A stretch of 36,740 nt of DNA from a bacterium (GTDB taxonomy: Bacteria; Electryoneota; RPQS01). Below the pieces are notes generated by a model. It searched no databases. It saw only the letters and a program-made list of their open reading frames with translations, and was not told where the DNA came from. A program made the translations under genes and the position numbers. Of the stretch, positions 24,650 to 31,667 are shown in pieces. Position 1 is the first letter of the stretch. Each line of letters begins with the position of its first letter. The DNA is taken from the NCBI GenBank assembly GCA_018812265.1, contig JAHJDG010000149.1:1-36740 (forward strand), written 5' to 3'.

Positions 24650-25864
24650 TCAGTAGGTGCGAATCGCGTTCACCGGATTCAACCGCATCGCCTTTATCCC
24701 CGGATAGATCGCGGCGAACAACGCGGTAAGAGTCACCAGTATGATGATGGTCGGATATTCGGCCAGCGGAAGTGATGGATAGAGAATCGCGCTCATTCCG
24801 AACATCTCGAAACCGCCCGCAACGAAGCTGAGGTCAATTCCCACCTTGCCGATGATCTCAATTGTCGCGGCTCCCATTCCAATGCCAATGAATGCGCCCA
24901 GAGTCGTAAGAAAGATCGTCTCCAAGAGGATCATCAGAAAGATCTGCGCGTGGTTCATCCCGAGGGCAATGACGACTCCCAGCTCACGTACGCGCTCCAG
25001 AACTCCCATGAGCATCGTGTTGGTGATTCCGAACACCAGCGCTAGTAGGATAGTAATCAGGAAAATGTACACCCACTGCCGCGTCATGTCGTTCATCGCG
25101 CCCATCTCAGGTTCCAATTGCCTCCACGTCGCCACTTCCAGATTGGGAAACTGCCGTTGCAAAGCAGCCTGCAGATCGTCGAGTCGTTTGACGTCGCTTC
25201 CCAGCACGGCAATTTCGTGGAATTCGCCGTTCATCTCGAACGTGTGATCCAGGTCTTCGCGCAGCGCGAAGATCATTCGCTTGTCGAACTCGGTGGACAC
25301 GGTCTTATAGATGCCGACCACCCGGAACGCTCCCCCCGCGATCGAGCCGTCCGCCGCCTGTGCCGTGAGCACGATCTTGTTCCCCACCTTCACTCCGAGT
25401 TTTTCGGCCAGCTTCCGCCCGATCACCACCGGATTGCGCGCCTTTGACGCGAAGTAGTCACCTTCAATGATCTGCGTATGAATGCTCGTTACGGCGGCTT
25501 CATTCTCGGGAGAGATTCCCATCATCACTACTCCCGTGCCAGTCAGCGGCGAGCTGGCCATACCGGCCACCACTGCGCGCCCCGTCGCTTTGCGAACGTT
25601 CGGCTCATTCCGCACCGCCCGCAGAACCTCTTCGCCCTTCGGAATAACGTTTCCGATTTCCATGTGGGCACGGAAGTCGGGATGATGGATCTGCAAATCG
25701 GACGTACGAAGCTCGATAGTGGAACTCACCATCTGCTCGACCATACCGAACGACAGCGCCGACGAGAACAGTCCCGCCCACAAGCCGAACGCAATCGCCG
25801 CCAGAATGACCGCGCTGCGTTTCTTGTTGCGCCAAACGTTGCGCCACGCAATAGACCAGATCAT
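24650..25864 (-). CDS. FtsX/LolE-type ABC transporter permease (second of pair)
   Basis: The 404-residue permease has the MacB/LolCE topology: one N-terminal membrane helix (about 17-40), a large periplasmic domain (about 45-265), and three C-terminal helices (about 270-300, 315-345 and 368-395). It starts MIWSIAWRNVWRNKKRSAV and ends LNPVNAIRTY. The pattern W-R-N-x-W-R-N-K-K-R-S at the N-terminus is shared with the permease encoded upstream, showing common descent. Together the two would form a heterodimer driven by the neighbouring ATPase. The 259-base gap between the two permease genes is unusual for such a tight operon and holds three palindromes. Confidence 0.9.
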   Translation of the reverse strand: MIWSIAWRNVWRNKKRSAVILAAIAFGLWAGLFSSALSFGMVEQMVSSTIELRTSDLQIHHPDFRAHMEIGNVIPKGEEVLRAVRNEPNVRKATGRAVVAGMASSPLTGTGVVMMGISPENEAAVTSIHTQIIEGDYFASKARNPVVIGRKLAEKLGVKVGNKIVLTAQAADGSIAGGAFRVVGIYKTVSTEFDKRMIFALREDLDHTFEMNGEFHEIAVLGSDVKRLDDLQAALQRQFPNLEVATWRQLEPEMGAMNDMTRQWVYIFLITILLALVFGITNTMLMGVLERVRELGVVIALGMNHAQIFLMILLETIFLTTLGAFIGIGMGAATIEIIGKVGIDLSFVAGGFEMFGMSAILYPSLPLAEYPTIIILVTLTALFAAIYPGIKAMRLNPVNAIRTY

Positions 25865-25932
25865 ATTGGGCTATACCGGTAAATTCTCCGTTGTGGCTCT
25901 CCTGAGCCGCAAAGGCACGTCCTTGTCGCAGC

Positions 25933-25952
25933 GGCGAATCTCCCGATTCGCC
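25933..25952. repeat. 20-bp palindrome, GGCGAATC type, copy 1
   Basis: GGCGAATC-TCCC-GATTCGCC. A near-identical copy with TCCA at the centre lies at 27373-27392, upstream of the other permease gene. Both are preceded by CGCAG. Confidence 0.8.
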
Positions 25953-25982
25953 CCGTTCAATGTTGCCGAAATGTTGCCGAGG

Positions 25983-26002
25983 GGTGACTCTGGAGAGTCA
26001 CC
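25983..26002. repeat. 20-bp palindrome, GGTGACTC type, copy 4 (inverted)
   Basis: GGTGACTC-TGGA-GAGTCACC with ACCGGGAGAAG downstream. Read in reverse, the 33-bp extended unit matches the copy at 4053-4086. Confidence 0.8.
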
Positions 26003-26028
26003 ACCGGGAGAAGAAGGGTATTTCGTAG

Positions 26029-26048
26029 GGGCGCATGGCGATGCGCCC
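26029..26048. repeat. 20-bp palindrome, GGGCGCAT type
   Basis: GGGCGCAT-GGCG-ATGCGCCC, preceded by GTA and one further G. The arms match the terminator stem at 20696-20723. Confidence 0.75.
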
Positions 26049-26123
26049 GCTCCATGCCAAGTCGGGTTAAGCGCTCAATATCTTTTCCTGAGGAACATTT
26101 CGCTGCGCGCAACCCGGCCGGAA

Positions 26124-27347
26124 CTATCCCGTCCGCAGTGCCGTCACCGGATCGAGCCGCGACACCCGCCACAGTGGATACAGCGAGGTTATCAGAGCAA
26201 TGACGAGTACGGACAATGCCTGCCAGAGAAAAATCGAAGGGTCAGTCGCAAACGGCATAATCGGATCGAATCCCCACTCGAGCATGCTCTGCGCCATTTC
26301 TCCGCCTAATACGATCGGATGGTAATAGAGATAGAGAATAATCGGAATCCCCGCAATCACTCCGGCCAGCGCGCCCACCAGTGAAAGCAGAATGCTCTCG
26401 ACCACCATGATTCCTCGCAGCACGCCCCGTTTCATGCCGACCGCCATCAGCATTCCGAATTCGCGCGTGCGTTCGAGGGTCATCATCAGGATCGTGCCCA
26501 GAATCCCGAATCCGATCACCATGTAGATGATGATCAGCATAATAATTCCGCTGGCGTTGTCGGTTTGGATGTACTCCACCAGTTCGGGCAGCATATCCCG
26601 CCACGAGAGCACGTCGTAACTCTCGCCGAGCTTGTCCTTCAGCGCGCTCATCACTGTCGGCAAGCGCTCCTCGCGCTCGATCATCACCGCCAGCGAAGTC
26701 AGCCGGTCTTCCGCCGCGAAAAAGTACTGGGCTTCGGACAAAGCCATGAACACCATGATTGAATTCAGCTCGGGAACGGGAAACTTCACCGTTCCGAGAA
26801 CGACGAATTTCCCGGCCGCCGTCACCGCATGATAGCCCTGCCCGAGCAGAATCACCGTATCGCCGATGCCGACTCTAAGGTGTTTGGCCAGACCCTCAGC
26901 CAGAAGAACTCCCTTGTCCTCGGAGCGAAGATAACGGCCTTTCTCCACGCGCTCCTGCAGACCGGTCAAGAGATTTTCGCTCACCGGGTCCGTTCCGATC
27001 ACCATCACTCCGTCCGTCACGTCTCCGCACGATGCCAGCGCGAACGATTCCAACCGGGGAGCGATCTGCGTCACGTATTCCGTCTTCGCAATCGCTCTTA
27101 GCAGCGAATCCGAAGCCACGTAGCTGCGGTCAATAGACTGGTTCTCATAATAGCCGGGCGCGTGCACCTGAACGTAGCCGGTGAAGAACGACACCATGTT
27201 GTTGATCGAGTGCCGGTAGAAACCGATCTGCATCGAGCGCGTGAGCAGCGCGATGATGACCGCGAACACAACAGACGCGATGGAGATCAGGCTCCGCTTC
27301 TTGTTGCGCCAGATGTTGCGCCAGGCCAGTTTCAGATAAAGTCCCAT
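26124..27347 (-). CDS. FtsX/LolC-type ABC transporter permease (first of pair)
   Basis: A 407-residue permease with the same layout as its partner: N-terminal helix after WRNIWRNKKRS, large periplasmic domain, three C-terminal helices and the ending LDPVTALRTG. The region FGILGTILMMTLERTREFGM, followed by MAVGMKRG, is the conserved cytoplasmic loop contacting the ATPase. I place the start at the ATG at 27347, which gives MGLYLKLAWRN like the partner permease. A longer frame to 27395 would translate the GGCGAATC palindrome and is unlikely. It would extract a lipid or lipoprotein from the inner membrane and pass it to the LolA-like protein encoded just upstream. Cargo is unknown. Confidence 0.88.
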   Translation of the reverse strand: MGLYLKLAWRNIWRNKKRSLISIASVVFAVIIALLTRSMQIGFYRHSINNMVSFFTGYVQVHAPGYYENQSIDRSYVASDSLLRAIAKTEYVTQIAPRLESFALASCGDVTDGVMVIGTDPVSENLLTGLQERVEKGRYLRSEDKGVLLAEGLAKHLRVGIGDTVILLGQGYHAVTAAGKFVVLGTVKFPVPELNSIMVFMALSEAQYFFAAEDRLTSLAVMIEREERLPTVMSALKDKLGESYDVLSWRDMLPELVEYIQTDNASGIIMLIIIYMVIGFGILGTILMMTLERTREFGMLMAVGMKRGVLRGIMVVESILLSLVGALAGVIAGIPIILYLYYHPIVLGGEMAQSMLEWGFDPIMPFATDPSIFLWQALSVLVIALITSLYPLWRVSRLDPVTALRTG

Positions 27348-27372
27348 AATGAAAAGAGTCTTCTTGCGCAGT

Positions 27373-27392
27373 GGCGAATCTCCAGATTCGCC
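27373..27392. repeat. 20-bp palindrome, GGCGAATC type, copy 2
   Basis: GGCGAATC-TCCA-GATTCGCC. It lies in the 69-base gap between the LolA-like gene and the first permease gene, 25 bases before the permease start codon. It would form a hairpin near that ribosome binding region. Confidence 0.8.
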
Positions 27393-27416
27393 CAAACATG
27401 CTCGTTCCCGAACTTG

Positions 27417-28172
27417 CTACCGTACCCGTTTCATGTTCTGCTCGGAGAAAAACGAATCATCGAGCGGTTTGTCCCACTCCGCCGAATGATAAACGATTTC
27501 CGTGTATTGGTTGGGCTTGTCGGCGGGGATCATGCGGAATATCGTCGGGATCACGCGTCCACCGAGGTCCTTGATGTCGGAGAGAATCATCGTATTGATG
27601 AGTTCGCCCTGCTCATCGTAGTATTCGGCCAGGAGTTCCAGTTCGTCCTTCTTCGTGATCCACAGAAAAACCTTGTCCCACACCACGGCCGCATCGGGAT
27701 TGGGCACCATCTCGATTTTCCAGCACTCCCGCCCAGCGAGCACCGTATCCCCCGCGATGGCGTGTGTGTAATCGTGGACGATGGAGGACTCCTTCACCAG
27801 ATCGTCGTTGGTGAAGTCCGAGCCCATCCACGACTGCATCATCATCGAAGGCGGAATCTTGATGACCTTTTCCACCGCCGGGACCCAGTTCCACACTTCG
27901 TTCTTCCGCTTGAGAAACGTGCTTCCCTGGTCGCGGGCCGGAGCGGTGATGAGAATCAGCGAATAGTCGTAGCCTTTCGACCAGCTTTTCATCGTGACTT
28001 CCCGCGACCAGTCGGGCCGCACCACCGTCATCGTCATTTCCGAGTAGGCGGTGGTTCCGCGCATCCGCTCATCGGCCCGCCGCACGATTTCCGTCGCGTC
28101 TTGCGCGAGAGCGGTGTAGGCCAACGACAATAAGAAGAGGCCAACAAGGATTCTGATAGGAGAGTTTTTCAC
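27417..28172 (-). CDS. LolA-like outer membrane lipoprotein-sorting protein
   Basis: The 251-residue protein has a signal peptide (about 1-23, ending ALA). Its mature part is typical of periplasmic 'outer membrane lipoprotein-sorting' proteins: early helix ATEIVRRADERMRG, then strands TMTVVRPDW and KSWSKGYDYSLILI, and the conserved GSTFLKRKNEVWNWVP and MMQSWMGSDFTNDDLV blocks. These proteins have a LolA-like half-open barrel that binds acyl chains and carries cargo across the periplasm. In other genomes they accompany ABC or MMPL exporters. Its start overlaps the TetR gene by four bases (ATGA), and the permeases follow, so it is the predicted shuttle of this system. It is distinct from housekeeping LolA. 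Confidence 0.88.
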   Translation of the reverse strand: MKNSPIRILVGLFLLSLAYTALAQDATEIVRRADERMRGTTAYSEMTMTVVRPDWSREVTMKSWSKGYDYSLILITAPARDQGSTFLKRKNEVWNWVPAVEKVIKIPPSMMMQSWMGSDFTNDDLVKESSIVHDYTHAIAGDTVLAGRECWKIEMVPNPDAAVVWDKVFLWITKKDELELLAEYYDEQGELINTMILSDIKDLGGRVIPTIFRMIPADKPNQYTEIVYHSAEWDKPLDDSFFSEQNMKRVR

Positions 28173-28795
28173 GATGGATTCCTGAGACCGTTTAGAATGA
28201 AGGCTTTCACCTCGGCCGCCAGCGCCGGTTCTTCGAGTGGTCCCGGCTGCCCGGTGATTCGCGGAACGAGAAACGAGGTGGTGTCGAGAAACGTGTAGAT
28301 CATTTCGGTTTCTATTTCCGGATTCACCGGCCGAAACTCGCCGCGCTGAATGCCCAACTTAAGAATCTCCCGTAAAACCAGAAACGTCGGCCACACCTTC
28401 CATTCCTCGGACAGCGAACCAAACGCCAGCAGGATATCCTGATCGGAGAGTACCATGCGAAAGATCTGCCGTTGCCGCGCGAGATCGAAGTAGGCTTCGA
28501 TAAAGTCATCCAACTGCCGCGCCGCTGCCTTGTCCGGCGATGAAGTGGCTCGCCACCTGTCCACGATTTCATCGGCAGCGTGCATCGTCAGCCGCGCCAC
28601 CAAGTCCGCCTTGTCCTTGAACAGCTCATAGAAGGTCCGCTTCGAGGCCCCCGCCGCGCGGCAGATCTCCTCGACCGTGGTCTTCCGGTATCCATAGCGA
28701 ACCAACAGCGGCTCTGCAGCTTGAAAGAACTTCCGCCGCCGCTCGCTGGCAGAGCCATCGTCGGGAGCCAGTTCGTTTGATGTCCGGGCGATCAT
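28169..28795 (-). CDS. TetR-family transcriptional regulator of the envelope operon
   Basis: The 208-residue protein has an N-terminal helix-turn-helix (about 38-60; TTVEEICRAAGASKRTFYELF) of clear TetR type. Its helical C-terminal domain differs from other members and should bind an effector. It is the first gene of the minus-strand operon and overlaps the LolA-like gene by four bases. This strongly suggests that it controls its own operon, as TetR repressors of export systems usually do. A possible operator (AAACGA-N11-TCGTTT, 28844-28866) lies 49 bases upstream of the start codon. The effector cannot be predicted; a fatty-acid or lipid-like signal would fit the neighbours but is inference. 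Confidence 0.88.
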   Translation of the reverse strand: MIARTSNELAPDDGSASERRRKFFQAAEPLLVRYGYRKTTVEEICRAAGASKRTFYELFKDKADLVARLTMHAADEIVDRWRATSSPDKAAARQLDDFIEAYFDLARQRQIFRMVLSDQDILLAFGSLSEEWKVWPTFLVLREILKLGIQRGEFRPVNPEIETEMIYTFLDTTSFLVPRITGQPGPLEEPALAAEVKAFILNGLRNPS

Positions 28796-28843
28796 TCTTT
28801 GGCTGTGGGGAACATGCTTGGATAGAGGAGGGGCGTGTCAGAA

Positions 28844-28866
28844 AAACGAGATTCGTATCATCGTTT
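28844..28866. promoter_or_regulatory. candidate operator for the TetR regulator
   Basis: Inverted repeat AAACGA (28844-28849), 11 bases, TCGTTT (28861-28866), between the predicted transcription start (about 28921) and the TetR start codon. The centre is not symmetrical, so confidence is low. Confidence 0.25.
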
Positions 28867-28927
28867 AATAGACGCAACACAGTCCTGATTGTTCCCCTGC
28901 GCAGAAATCGGTTTATTCACAGAAATC

Positions 28928-28957
28928 ATTATAAAACAAATGTAAAGGAGGGAATAA
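28928..28957 (-). promoter_or_regulatory. putative promoter of the TetR-led operon
   Basis: On the minus strand a perfect -10 TATAAT (28928-28933) follows a weak -35 TTATTC (28952-28957) with an 18-bp spacer. Transcription would start near 28921, about 126 bases before the TetR gene. Confidence 0.45.
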
Positions 28958-28997
28958 AAAAAGACAAGGCCCCGATCTCTTGCGAGAAATCGGGGCC
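28953..28997 (-). terminator. rho-independent terminator of the duplicated lipoprotein gene
   Basis: A strong stem GGCCCCGATCTCT/AGAAATCGGGGCC (28968-28980 with 28985-28997, one mismatch) is followed on the minus strand by TTGTCTTTTTTTATT. It sits 23 bases beyond the gene end. Its U-tract overlaps the -35 region of the next promoter. Confidence 0.9.
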
Positions 28998-29020
28998 AGG
29001 AGAGGAGAAAGCGAGACCGG

Positions 29021-30832
29021 TTACGGAGCTACCGTTACCACCGGGCAGTTGACCGTGGCCACGCCCTCAGCCAGTGTCATCGCCGACATCGCACTCGACC
29101 AGTCGCTCACCGCGTCGAAGTCCATGTTGTCATAGACGTCCACGTCCCACAGCGGCGAATAGCTGGCATCGCCGGGTAGAGTCTGAACCACGTTATGCGT
29201 CTGATCCGTGCCCATTTCCGTGCGGAAACCCGAAGGCGGTCCGCCGCCTGTCTGGTCAGGATTGATGTTGAACGTGACCAGAATTTCCGAGAGCGGCACC
29301 ATTCCGCTGGGATCAGTCATCAGCGGATGCTCTTCAAAGGTGAAATACTTGACCACAAATCCTTCATACCAGCCGCGGTGAAGCTGATTGGATTCTCCGG
29401 CATAGCGCAGGCTGGCGGTCGAGCCGTCGGGAACCACCGGACAATTGACCAATGTCGTGGTCGGTTCGATGGCGTAGCCCTCGGCCATGATCTGGTCGTA
29501 GCCGGTGAGGGTGTTGGCAACATAGTTCGCCGGAACCGTCACTTTATGCACGCGCCAGAAATCGTTATATCCTGCGTCGCCCGGAATCACGTCAATGATG
29601 TTGAGCTGACTGGCCACCGGAGAGGTCTCGCCGGTGCGGAACAGCACGTAGATGGGAGCGGGCGAGGTGGGCTGAACGTCTAAGTTGTAGTACTGGACGG
29701 AATGACCGCTCGGTCCTAAGCCGCGCGTGATGAACGGTGCGCCGGCGTCGAAGTTGATCGGTGCGTTGGGAGCCGGCAGCATCGGATTATCGCTGCGGCG
29801 AAAAAGATGTGCGGCCGCGTCGCTGAAGCGATCCACGCTCACCACCGGAGCGAAATCAGGATTTACCGCTCGCCGGTCGCCGACGCTAACCACCGGGCAA
29901 TTCACCAGCGCCACTCCTGTCGCCAGGAAGTCCGCCAGCTCGGCAGAGGGCCAGTTGTAGACGGCGTTGAAATCCATGTTGTCATAGACGTCCACGTGCC
30001 ACAGCGGTGAATATCCCACGTCGCCGGGAAGCGTCTGCAGCACGTTATGAGTTTGCGCCGTTCCCGCTTCGGTTCGGAATCCCGAGGCCGGACCGCCGCC
30101 CGATTGATCGGGATTGATGTTGAACGTCACCGAAATGTCCGAGATCGGAACCAACCCGCCCCCGGTGGTCATCAGAGCATGCTCTTCAAAGGTGAAGTAT
30201 TTGACCACCATGTCGCGGTACCATCCGCGAGCTAATGCAGATGCGCCGCCGCCGTGACGCATGTTCGCGGTCGAGCCGTCAGGAACCACCGGACAATTGA
30301 CAATCGTGGTGGTGGCTTCAATGGTATAACCCTGAGCGACGATGTCCGCAAAACTCGATACCGAGTTGACCACGTAGTCAGCCGGGACCGTAACCTTGTG
30401 CACCCGCCAGAAATCGCTATAGCCGGCGTCGCCCGGAATCACGTCAATCACGTTCAATTGTCCGGCCACCGGACTGGATTCGCCGGAACGGAAAAACGCG
30501 TAGATGGGCGCGGGCAATGCGGACTGAACGTCGAAATTGTAATAGCGAACTTCCTCTCCGTCCGGACCCAGTCCGGTCGTGATAAACGGAGCACCTTGAT
30601 CAAAGTGGATCGCTGCGTTCGGACCGGGCAGACCCGGATTTTCGCTCCGCTTCATCAGGTTCGCCGCCGCATCGCTGAAGCGGTCAATGGCCACCACCGA
30701 GGTGTTGTCGGGATCGCGGCCCATTGGAGTGTTGGGGCCGGTGGGGGAATCATCGTCATCGCTGCAGCCGGCCAGAAAAACAAGGAACAGAACAGGTACG
30801 ATCAGTGCGAGGATGGGAAATCGCTTAGCCAT
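29021..30832 (-). CDS. surface-type lipoprotein with two tandem ~275-residue repeats
   Basis: The 603-residue product has a lipoprotein signal peptide with lipobox LAGC (C23), followed at once by SDDDD. Its mature part is an internal duplication: repeat 1 (about 46-325) and repeat 2 (about 331-603) share RFSDAAAxLxxRSxNPxLPxPN, GAPFITxGLGP, NxIDVIPGDAGYxDFWRVHK and VVKYFTFEEHxLMT, then FNINPDQxGGGPxSGFRTE and PLWxVDVYDNMDF. I recognise no family or catalytic motif. The acidic stretch after the lipidated Cys resembles the Bacteroidota lipoprotein export signal, so exposure on the outer surface is plausible. GGAGG lies five bases before the ATG. The transcript ends at a strong terminator, so the gene appears monocistronic. 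Confidence 0.8.
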   Translation of the reverse strand: MAKRFPILALIVPVLFLVFLAGCSDDDDSPTGPNTPMGRDPDNTSVVAIDRFSDAAANLMKRSENPGLPGPNAAIHFDQGAPFITTGLGPDGEEVRYYNFDVQSALPAPIYAFFRSGESSPVAGQLNVIDVIPGDAGYSDFWRVHKVTVPADYVVNSVSSFADIVAQGYTIEATTTIVNCPVVPDGSTANMRHGGGASALARGWYRDMVVKYFTFEEHALMTTGGGLVPISDISVTFNINPDQSGGGPASGFRTEAGTAQTHNVLQTLPGDVGYSPLWHVDVYDNMDFNAVYNWPSAELADFLATGVALVNCPVVSVGDRRAVNPDFAPVVSVDRFSDAAAHLFRRSDNPMLPAPNAPINFDAGAPFITRGLGPSGHSVQYYNLDVQPTSPAPIYVLFRTGETSPVASQLNIIDVIPGDAGYNDFWRVHKVTVPANYVANTLTGYDQIMAEGYAIEPTTTLVNCPVVPDGSTASLRYAGESNQLHRGWYEGFVVKYFTFEEHPLMTDPSGMVPLSEILVTFNINPDQTGGGPPSGFRTEMGTDQTHNVVQTLPGDASYSPLWDVDVYDNMDFDAVSDWSSAMSAMTLAEGVATVNCPVVTVAP

Positions 30833-30956
30833 GAAGCCTCCAGTTCGTTACAGATTGTTATTGCAGGGATTACTCTTCGCTGAGGGGATAGCTTCGCGCT
30901 CGTCTCGAATTGACAGGACGAACAAACGAACTAAATATTACACAACCGATCTAATT

Positions 30957-30991
30957 AAAAAGATCCCTCTGGACTGATTCCAGACGGATCT
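30957..30991 (-). terminator. rho-independent terminator of the histidine kinase gene
   Basis: A 12-bp stem AGATCCCTCTGG/CCAGACGGATCT (30961-30972 with 30980-30991, one mismatch) is followed on the minus strand by TTTTAATT. It lies about 100 bases past the distal HPt-encoding end of the broken kinase gene, which supports the view that both halves belonged to one transcript. The remaining bases of the 30833-31094 gap should hold the lipoprotein promoter, but I see no clear one. Confidence 0.8.
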
Positions 30992-31094
30992 ATTAAGAAA
31001 AGCTGTTTCGAGCGTGATGTTTGTTTCGTGGTAGGGTGTTTTTTATTGGACTTACGTATCCACATTACACCCATTTACGCAGAAAGGCGGATTG

Positions 31095-31664
31095 CTACAA
31101 ATCGGCAAGCGGAGGCTTGTTCGCAACTGGTATATGATCAGAGGAAATCTGCAGGCCGAGCGAGCATGCGGTTTTTCGCAACAGAACGAGGTCCGCCTCG
31201 ATGCGTTGTGCGAGCGCGCGTACATGGTCCAACTCACTGCATTTGGCCGCCTGCTCCGCCTCCGCCGCCGTCGTGCGCAATTGGTTTGCACTCACCATCC
31301 CCGCCGCTCCCTTCATGCTGTGGGCGACCTTGCGGGCCAGTTCCGAGTTTTCCGCCGCCACCGCTTCGCGAAGAGCGGTGAGTTGATCTGGCACATGCTC
31401 GAAGAACATTCCCAGGACCTCGCGCAGCCTTGTCTCGTCGTGGCTCATTCGCTCGCGCAGTGCGGAAAGATCGAGAATCTCATCGCTTGGGACTACCGCC
31501 TCGCGAGCGTCTTCCTTTTCCTCATCTCGGGGAACCCACCGATCCAGCACCCGCTCGAGGTCTTGCGGATCGAACGGCTTGGATACGTAGTCACTCATTC
31601 CCGCCGCCAGACAGCGCTCGCGATCCCCCTTCATGGCATGAGCCGTGATTGCCACAATGGGAAT
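31095..31664 (-). pseudogene. distal part of the hybrid histidine kinase (end of REC2 and HPt domain) behind an in-frame stop
   Basis: This frame continues the kinase gene directly after the TAG at 31665-31667. It begins [22 protein letters not shown], the second half of a receiver domain, with the conserved Thr of ITAHA and the Lys of SKPFD. It then has an HPt domain with phospho-accepting His in [14 protein letters not shown] (H1022 if the stop is counted as residue 907). Without read-through it has no ribosome binding site; the only nearby start would be a GTG at 31655 in the middle of a receiver domain. A 186-residue product from there would lack the phosphorylated Asp. The coding sequence shows no further damage, so the interruption is recent, programmed or a sequencing error. 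Confidence 0.8.
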
Positions 31665-31667
31665 CTA
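31665..31667 (-). other. in-frame TAG codon splitting the kinase gene
   Basis: On the minus strand the codons read GAT CAT TAG ATT CCC ATT GTG. In receiver domains the position before IPIVA-like residues is usually variable and often polar; CAG to TAG is a single transition. Both sides are in the same frame, so this is a nonsense codon and not a frameshift. Confidence 0.9.

Larger units (their letters stand above)
25865..26123. other. palindrome-rich spacer inside the envelope operon
   Basis: This 259-base spacer between two co-oriented permease genes has no gene. It holds three different 20-bp palindromes (25933, 25983, 26029) and a short direct repeat, ATGTTGCCGA, at about 25960-25980. Elsewhere the operon has overlaps or short gaps, so this looks like inserted DNA. 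Confidence 0.7.

Noticed and set aside
25933-26048. CRISPR-like array in the permease gap
   Set aside because: The three palindromes have different sequences and no regular spacers.
31655-31667. Frameshift as cause of the kinase interruption
   Set aside because: Codons on both sides of the TAG are in the same frame, so it is a nonsense codon.
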